Shown here piece after piece: positions 60,601 through 64,000 of a stretch of DNA of 64,000 nt. Origin of the DNA: DAISVY01 sp036826635 (GTDB lineage: Bacteria > Zixibacteria > MSB-5A5 > GN15 > FEB-12). The position numbers and the translations under genes are program-made. Numbering within the stretch: the first letter of the stretch is position 1; each line of letters opens with the position of its first letter. The notes under the pieces were generated by a model. It saw nothing but the letters and a program-made list of their open reading frames with translations. It did no database searches and was not told the origin of the DNA. The stretch covers positions 172,000-235,999 of the forward strand of contig DAISVY010000005.1 in assembly GCA_036826635.1 (NCBI GenBank). Direction: 5' to 3'.

Positions 60601-60807
60601 AAGTGATATTCCTTGATATTCATTTATTATGGTATCAGGGACCTGGTTAATTGTGGGCGGCTGATTTTGGGAATAAGCGGACTCAAAGGGAATTGCCAAA
60701 ACACAGATCCCCAATACTAACAATATGGCTGTTGTAAACGCAACTTTCCCGTTTAATCTATCAACCCGGACACAGTTAGGGATTGAGATATTAAAAGAAG
60801 CTGTCAT
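54694..60807 (-). CDS. Giant surface protein with about 20 cadherin/Ig-like repeats and FlgD-like sorting domain
   Basis: The protein has 2037 residues. An N-terminal signal/anchor (VAFTTAILLVLGICVLAIP, residues about 28-46) is followed by about 20 tandem repeats of roughly 96 residues. Most open [ED]AGNQPPVLASIG and contain ATDPDGTTP, NGTGTFDWTP and ASDG motifs, as in He_PIG/cadherin-like domains. A C-terminal FlgD-like module follows (NYPNPFEPNEGATTFAFHLS ... GTYLCQITVTYDSGRT). Conserved acidic DPDGT loops suggest Ca2+ binding. I infer a long adhesin or stalk. It is first in the six-gene operon; AGGGGA precedes the ATG. Confidence 0.9.
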   Translation of the reverse strand: MTASFNISIPNCVRVDRLNGKVAFTTAILLVLGICVLAIPFESAYSQNQPPTINQVPDTIINEYQGISLTITASDPESATTISSSQLPTGATFLALPYTNRGDLTWSFLTVTPPGVYPITFYATDNSSAVDSFLLRIFVLDPLTNDAPFLYPTDDQNGIEGNEITVPISAIDGESNPTLSVSPLPSGASFVDSGNGQGVLTWTPSFVQSGTYSILAIATDDSSETVSEYFDVIIADAGNHPPELSSIGNQSTTENVLLSFEVEATDPEDTPVLTVSDLLSGASFVDHGNGSGTFSWTPTYTQSGVYPVTFYATDDSTAVDSEQISISVIEAGNQPPVLASIGPHGTTENINLNFSVSATDPDSTTPSLSAAGLPTGATFTDNGNGTGSFQWIPDYTDAGSYNVNFISTDGYLSDSELVEITVFEAGNQAPVLAAIGDRNTTENVNLTFGVSASDPDGTTPSLVSINLPSAASFIDHGNGTGTFDWTPNFTDAGSTTVTFITSDGVLSDSETVTVTIFEAGNQPPAVTPVATKTTTENVQLTFDVLATDPDSTIPAISIIGTPAGATFVDHGDGSATFQWTPDFTQAGNYNVSFYASDGVISDTVDADITVNEAGNQPPVLASIGSHGTTENTNLNFSVSATDPDGTTPSLSVVGLPSGAGFTDNGNGIGNFDWTPGFTDAGTYNLTFIASDDSLADSEAVVVIVYESGNQAPILVSIGDTSTTENVLLTFNISASDPDGTTPVLSASNLPSAANFVDNSDGTGTFSWTPSYSDAGNVVITFFASDGVLKDSELVNVTVLDAGNQRPEITPISVQTTTENVYLTFTVIASDPDETLPTISTIDLPDGAAFSDNGDGTGTFEWTPGYTQSGSYNVSFVATDGVLSDTAGASITVNDAGNQPPILTAIGPHGTTENANLNFSISASDPDGTTPSLGAVGLPSGAAFADNGNGSGNFDWTPGFADASTYNVTFIAADGALADSEVVVITVVEAGNQSPELTAINDKSTTENVNLTFNIYATDPDGTTPAFTAISLPSTATFADSGNGTATFEWTPGYSDGGEYEVTFIAADGALADSETVTITVLEAGNQVPVLAEIGARSTTENIQLTFAVSATDPDGTTPAFTTDGLPAGADFIDNGNGTGTFDWTPGFVDAGIYNISFIATDSELSDSETVTITVNEAGNQVPVLAPIEDQTITENSNLYFTISATDAESIPELITSSLPTGSSFIDHGDGTGTFDWTPTYTQSGIYPITFHATDDSAATVTRQIALTVNDAGNQPPVLSSIGSKGTEEGVTLNFNITAADPDETIPTLSAIDIPSGASFTDSSNGVGNFDWTPTFVQSGIYGITFIASDGELSDSEYVTVVVNDPGNQRPVLATIGDKSTTEGNILTFTITATDPDSTIPAILSGELPVDANFQNNGDGSAEFTWTPSFVQAGSYNVSFFATDGILSDTEVVQITVLEAGNQQPVLALIDSQYTTEGTQLTFSITATDSDDTVLSIFANAPPPGATLIDNGNGTAVFDWTPGFTQSGTYDIAVIATDGDLADSGSVSITVFESGNQPPVLAEIGPRSVAEGDTLLFDVLATDPDSTIPALSASPLPTGADFTDNGDGRGMFIWTPDFSQYGVYSITFVASDGILADSETIQISISDAGNQCPILSPVDNQTITEGDSLFLVLNATDPDGTTPAINGSMIPSGATLTNNGDGTANFVWNPSYLQSGNYDVLFLASDGVLSDSELVQITVIDAGNQLPVLVPIGTQRTTEGQPISFTVVATDADGSPPILSTSTLATGSNLTNNGNGTGTFYWIPSYTQSGTYSVTFYAADDSAAVDSDIVAITVNEAGNQSPVLDSVGNFSLVEGDSLSILVSASDAESVPTISLDPIPSDAAFVDSGNGSASFTWVPLYTQAGVYTIQINATDDSGTVASEVVKITVAESTLGLGGLAGTASNYPNPFEPNEGATTFAFHLSEPGRVTIEIFTIMGNRVSTIVNDAQRPAGPNSTDTWDGKNESGRTVASGTYLCQITVTYDSGRTERTHRKVTVLR
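55040..60660 (-). repeat. Tandem coding repeats (~285 bp unit, about 20 copies)
   Basis: These are the DNA-level counterparts of the cadherin-like domains. Copies in the middle are more alike (PHGTTEN and PSGA..DNGN variants recur at every third unit) than those at the ends, which suggests growth by internal duplication of multi-domain blocks. Confidence 0.85.
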
Positions 60808-61085
60808 GGTATAAATCCCCTTACGAATCCTCTAATCAATGTTTCGGTATTTGTAATTGATTCTTTAAGTCTTGTTATACCTTAAAAGTAGGTCGAATTT
60901 AACAAATTGCCGGTAATGGCAAATAGGCGTTGTCGTTTTCCTTCAATGGGTTAGGGCGTTGCCTGAGGCCCCGGCACCGAGGGTGTTGTGATTTACCCGA
61001 GTCGTGCTGCCGTGCAGATGGCTATCGCCAGCGACAGTTTGATGGGTAATAGTGGACTATGTAGTATATGTCAGAATTTCTCCTG

Positions 61086-61111
61086 GCTTTTTTGGAGATA
61101 GTGATATTGGG
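61086..61111 (+). repeat. Dispersed intergenic repeat, copy 5 (core)
   Basis: GGAGATAGTGATATTGGG with the flank CTCGCCATAGATTTCGAAGA, like copy 4. It is diverged from the other copies. It lies in the gene-free stretch 60808-61293, which otherwise shows only an AGGGGA ribosome site for the giant gene and a T-rich segment near 61150. Confidence 0.65.
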
Positions 61112-61293
61112 CTCGCCATAGATTTCGAAGAGTCCGATGATACCGGGCTTTTTTTTGTTGTCAAAGTTAGCAGAGTATATGATAAGAACGTTGAAACCGC
61201 AGGGGTTTCAACCTGAGGAACTTGTTGTAATTGCAAGGAGCAGGCAAACGATAACCTGTTTTTTGTGATTCAGAAATAACACCGGAATAGCTG

Positions 61294-62133
61294 ATGTTTG
61301 AAAAACTTAAACAGATCAATACCCGCCCTTCACCATTTCAATACTATACTGCTGAAGAGCTGTGGACAAATGAGCATACCAGTAGGAAAATGCTCGAATA
61401 CCATCTCAATGAATCAATCGACGCTGCTTCAAGGAACAAATCTTTCATAGACAGATCGGTAGATTGGATAGTCACCCACTTTGGGGTGAATAAAGAGACA
61501 GCTATTGCTGATTTCGGTTGCGGTCCCGGATTGTATACATCTGCTCTGGCTGAGCGAGGAGCCAAAGTTACCGGTGTCGACTTTTCCGAAAACTCTATCA
61601 AGTATGCCAGAAGCATCGCCGACGAAAGGGAACTAAATATAAACTATGTCGTGGCCAACTACCTGGAATATGAGACGGATGAGACATTCGATCTCATTCT
61701 AATGATTATGTGTGATTTTTGTGCGCTGAGTCCGAAGCAAAGAGCGACTATGCTTGCCAAATTTCGCACTTTATTGAAACCGGGCGGTGCCTTGTTACTA
61801 GACGTATACTCCCTGAAAGCGTTTGACAAAAAGGAAGAATCGGCGATATATGAACTTAACCAGTTGGACGGTTTCTGGTCGGCCGAAGATTATTATTGCT
61901 TTGTGAACAGTTTTAAGTACGACAAAGAAAAGATAACACTGGATAAATATACAATCTTCGAGCGATCAGGGGAACGTCTGATCTTCAATTGGCTCCAGTT
62001 TTATGATGATGATGCATTGAAGCGCGAATTCGAGCAAAACGGACTGCCAATCAAAGAAACTTACTCAAATGTCGCCGGCGATCCATTGACGTCTGAATCC
62101 GAAGAGATTGCTATCGTAGCGGTGAGAGCCTGA
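61294..62133 (+). CDS. Class I SAM-dependent methyltransferase
   Basis: The protein has 279 residues. Motif I is IADFGCGPGLYTSALAERG, motif II KVTGVDFSENSIKYA, motif III LILMIMCDFCALSPKQRATM, and the post-motif FRTLLKPGGALLLDVYSL. The C-terminal half (SAEDYYCFVNSFKYDKEKIT) is a beta-rich cap typical of stand-alone Methyltransf_25 enzymes. It lies alone between dispersed repeat copies 5 and 6. The substrate is unknown. Base composition is AT-richer than core genes. Confidence 0.87.
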   Translation: MFEKLKQINTRPSPFQYYTAEELWTNEHTSRKMLEYHLNESIDAASRNKSFIDRSVDWIVTHFGVNKETAIADFGCGPGLYTSALAERGAKVTGVDFSENSIKYARSIADERELNINYVVANYLEYETDETFDLILMIMCDFCALSPKQRATMLAKFRTLLKPGGALLLDVYSLKAFDKKEESAIYELNQLDGFWSAEDYYCFVNSFKYDKEKITLDKYTIFERSGERLIFNWLQFYDDDALKREFEQNGLPIKETYSNVAGDPLTSESEEIAIVAVRA

Positions 62134-62206
62134 GTCAAGCAGTATTAGGATAATCTATTTTGATTAAGATCAAACATGCGGATTTAACGCGGAAATGGAA
62201 AACCAC

Positions 62207-62235
62207 AAAAGTTTGCTGGGAAAGTGATATTGGGG
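62207..62235 (+). repeat. Dispersed intergenic repeat, copy 6 (core)
   Basis: AAAAGTTTGCTGGGAAAGTG then ATATTGGGG, followed by CCGCTTTATTT as in copy 1. It lies 73 bases after the methyltransferase gene. Confidence 0.78.
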
Positions 62236-62389
62236 CCGCTTTATTTCAATTTCATCCCTTTGGTAAATATGTCAGATGGTTTTCTGCAAGTGCTGCTCAT
62301 AAATGATTCCGTCAAGGCGGTCTTCACATGTTCGATCAAGTCTCTTCTTTGCTGTGTGGTCACCACGCATTTTACCTTCGCGGAGAGAT

Positions 62390-62523
62390 CGATTCGTACC
62401 TGCTATTCGATGTCACACAACGCATTGCGGTGATTCGTACCGACCTCGTACCACAATTCGTACCTGGTATTCGTTGATTCACAGTTACTTAGTAAAAACT
62501 CGTACCTGCCCGGTACGAGTTTT
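62390..62523 (+). repeat. Iterated TCGTACC heptamers ending in a strong hairpin
   Basis: Direct copies of TCGTACC start at 62394, 62435, 62446, 62458 and 62500, with one inverted copy (GGTACGA) at 62512-62518. The last pair lies in a 12-bp stem, AAAACTCGTACC (62495-62506) with GGTACGAGTTTT (62512-62523), around a five-base loop. It could be a terminator or a binding site for a protein or replication factor. Confidence 0.55.
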
Positions 62524-62703
62524 GGGATTCTGAGCCTGTTTTCGGCTGTTTCGCACAGTCGACCCGCACTCCCGCCCATAGTTGATCACACTGTCCAATA
62601 ACAACTTAGCGAATACAGGTCTCTGATCGCACCCTTCGGCACAGATGTTGCCTAACGTAATAGTGGGGATATGCTTGTCCCCTTTCGAGCGCGTAACGTA
62701 CCG

Positions 62704-62769
62704 TGCCGGGTCCGGGGGAAAAAGAGTCTGCAGAGGGAGCCCCGCAGAGACTCACCTTCGGGCCCGGCA
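62704..62769 (+). ncRNA. Candidate structured RNA upstream of the exported protein gene
   Basis: TGCCGGGTCC (62704-62713) pairs with GGGCCCGGCA (62760-62769) over ten positions including one G-U. Inside it GAGTCTGC (62724-62731) pairs with GCAGAGACTC (62744-62753) with a two-base bulge. It does not match a riboswitch I know. It may be a leader element or a separate small RNA. Confidence 0.4.
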
Positions 62770-62887
62770 GGGGGAAGGTAGCCGGATGAAGCCCAAAGGA
62801 CTGGTGTTAGTGAAGAGATGATCGTATTATAAAAAGTACCTTTGTTTCAAGGTAATCTTTTGTTCGGCAAGTTCCGCCGCAGGTGTC

Positions 62888-62917
62888 TTGCAGCGACAGA
62901 ATGCACGTTCGTATTAG
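62888..62917 (+). promoter_or_regulatory. Candidate sigma70 promoter of the exported protein gene
   Basis: TTGCAG (62888-62893), an 18-base spacer and TATTAG (62912-62917). The leader is about 29 bases, with AAAGGA before the ATG. If correct, the structured element at 62704 is not part of this transcript. Confidence 0.45.
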
Positions 62918-62952
62918 CATGAACGTCTTTTCTTTATAGAAAGGATAGAACA

Positions 62953-63762
62953 ATGAAAACGAGACTACTGCTCATAATGTTGATGTTCTTGACTGTCTCA
63001 ATTATCTCGGCAGCAGAAGAAGCTGACAGAATCACTGAAGCTACTGCGATCGCCAATGCCTCGATGGTGCTGGGGCTGGACGGGCTTGAGGGTTGGCAGC
63101 CGACAGCGGCTAATCAGTCGGTGAGTCTGGTCACGCTGGTGGACACGGTTACTCCCTTTGCCCGCGAGGCACTCAACAACCGTGAGGTATACAAGGTGCA
63201 TTTTGAGTCAGTTCCTCTTGACTTCCGGCGGGTCTGGGGAGACAGGATCATAGGTGCTTTAGTTGAGCGTGACTTTGACGTGACGGTTGATGCCAAGACT
63301 GGTGTTGTGCTGGTGATTGAATTGGAGACAGATTCACTTGAGGCCAAGCTTGCCTCCGGTGAGATCCGGATACCTTCTGCTGAAGTGGCCGAGCGACAGC
63401 TCGGTGGTGGGATGTTCTACGGGTTTCCCTCCGAAAATCCACCGGTGAGCTTTATTGAGATAATGCACAAACTTAACAGTCCGCTCAAGGCCGAGAAGAT
63501 AAAAGCCGTGTATGCGGATACTAGTCCCATCCATGATAAATATGTGGAGAAGTATGGGAATCATAATAGCAGAACCACATGTCAGAACGCATGGCTGGTA
63601 GATATGTGGGGAGGAGCGGGCCTGCCGCACTCAGGCAGCTTTCCAACCCTGAAACCCTACCAGAAGAACCACATAAGAACTTTATTGGATGCGGATACGG
63701 GCAGATTATTGTGGGAGACTGACGTACCATACGCGTTGCCTGAGGCCGAAACGGAGGAGTAG
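62953..63762 (+). CDS. Exported protein with PepSY-like segments, unknown function
   Basis: The protein has 269 residues. A signal peptide (MKTRLLLIMLMFLTVSIISA) precedes a region with VYKVHFESVPLDFRR, DFDVTVDAKTGVVLVIE and LLDADTGRLLWETDV, which recall PepSY domains (protease-inhibitor-like modules with a DxxTG turn). The middle, with HDKYVEKYGNHNSRTTCQNA, is unique. I cannot name a family. AAAGGA precedes the ATG. A second exported gene follows after about 100 bases. Confidence 0.72.
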   Translation: MKTRLLLIMLMFLTVSIISAAEEADRITEATAIANASMVLGLDGLEGWQPTAANQSVSLVTLVDTVTPFAREALNNREVYKVHFESVPLDFRRVWGDRIIGALVERDFDVTVDAKTGVVLVIELETDSLEAKLASGEIRIPSAEVAERQLGGGMFYGFPSENPPVSFIEIMHKLNSPLKAEKIKAVYADTSPIHDKYVEKYGNHNSRTTCQNAWLVDMWGGAGLPHSGSFPTLKPYQKNHIRTLLDADTGRLLWETDVPYALPEAETEE

Positions 63763-63863
63763 GGGAGCGCACTATAGGTCGTAGATACTACGGGGCGTAT
63801 GCTAGTATATGGGAACAGGCCATACGTTGAGGACTGATGCTGTATTGCGGAGGAGGGGATGGA

Positions 63864-64000
63864 ATGAAACAACGACACGTGATAATAATAGCGCTCGTAG
63901 TTCTGCTGTGTGCGGGCATCTCGTATGCAGATTCATACGGTGGGGAGCAGGGTGATCAACTGAGTGCCGTGGATGCTGTATCTAAGGCCATCGATATTAT
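63864..64000 (+). CDS. Exported protein (partial, 3' end outside window)
   Basis: A 45-codon start begins MKQRHVIIIALVVLLCAGIS with signal cleavage near YADS. AGGAGGGG precedes the ATG. The mature part begins GGEQGDQLSAVDAVSKAIDI, reminiscent of the ITEATAIANAS opening of the preceding gene's product, so the two may be related duplicates. Confidence 0.7.
   Translation, partial: MKQRHVIIIALVVLLCAGISYADSYGGEQGDQLSAVDAVSKAIDI

Noticed and set aside
54694..60807. CRISPR array or non-coding satellite for the tandem repeats in 54.7-60.8 kb
   Set aside because: The repeat period is about 285 bp and stays in frame throughout. The reading frame is open for 2037 codons with conserved protein motifs.
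36082..62235. Integron attC sites as the explanation of the dispersed repeat
   Set aside because: No RYYYAAC/GTTRRRY box pair was found at the copies and no integron integrase gene is visible. The layout is similar, but the identity is unproven.

Overview
The window looks like part of the chromosome of an uncultured or little-studied Gram-negative bacterium of the Fibrobacteres-Chlorobi-Bacteroidetes (FCB) superphylum, perhaps Zixibacteria-like. The taxon is inferred from gene content: PorV/PorQ-type outer-membrane proteins, FlgD-like C-terminal sorting domains, dockerin-like DMGDLT repeats, a bacterial geranylgeranylglyceryl phosphate synthase-type enzyme, a DUF3098 protein and menaquinone as the quinone. 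No rRNA or other marker is present to confirm it.

Layout. Bases 1-31,200 are dense, GC-rich core chromosome: the edge of a bacterial-microcompartment shell gene; a TPR-sigma54 activator with a small exported protein; an O-antigen-ligase-like protein; a DUF89 protein; a secreted thrombospondin-3/dockerin-type protein; a PapD-like chaperone; two exported peptidases (S9 and M3/PepF); a complete menaquinone operon (ubiE-menF-menD-menH-menB-menA-menC-menE, with a convergent 4HBT thioesterase); a four-gene DUF4388/TPR/zinc-ribbon operon; and a plus-strand operon recX-alaS-GGGP synthase-gmhA-O-antigen ligase, followed by a DUF3098 protein. tRNA-Val(TAC) and tRNA-Asp(GTC) close this part.

Bases 31,640-48,640 are accessory. 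Immediately after tRNA-Asp comes an AT-richer three-gene operon with its own strong sigma70 promoter: an exported six-repeat protein, a zinc-ribbon/transmembrane/coiled-coil protein and a SIR2-like protein. It is an unassigned candidate defence or conflict system. Then follow mostly single-gene units, several separated by copies of an intergenic repeat whose core reads GAGAGTGATATTGGGG: an alpha/beta hydrolase with two EF-hand loops, a beta-propeller-like lipoprotein, a TetR + VOC-methyltransferase unit with a clear operator, an SRPBCC-like membrane protein, another hydrolase, an AhpD-like protein, a lipoprotein, a lipoprotein related to cholesterol-dependent cytolysins, and a methyltransferase.

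Bases 48,643-60,807 form one minus-strand operon of six genes that overlap end to end: a 2037-residue surface protein with about 20 cadherin/Ig-like repeats and a FlgD-like C-terminus, a PorV-like barrel/TPR protein, a SpoIIE/RsbU-type phosphatase, an RsbW-type kinase, a STAS antagonist and a GAF/PAS histidine kinase. This links a giant adhesin and its likely outer-membrane partner to a partner-switching signalling module.

Bases 60,808-64,000 hold two more copies of the dispersed repeat flanking a methyltransferase, an 820-base gene-poor stretch with TCGTACC iterations and a strong RNA fold, an exported protein, and the start of a second exported protein cut by the window edge.
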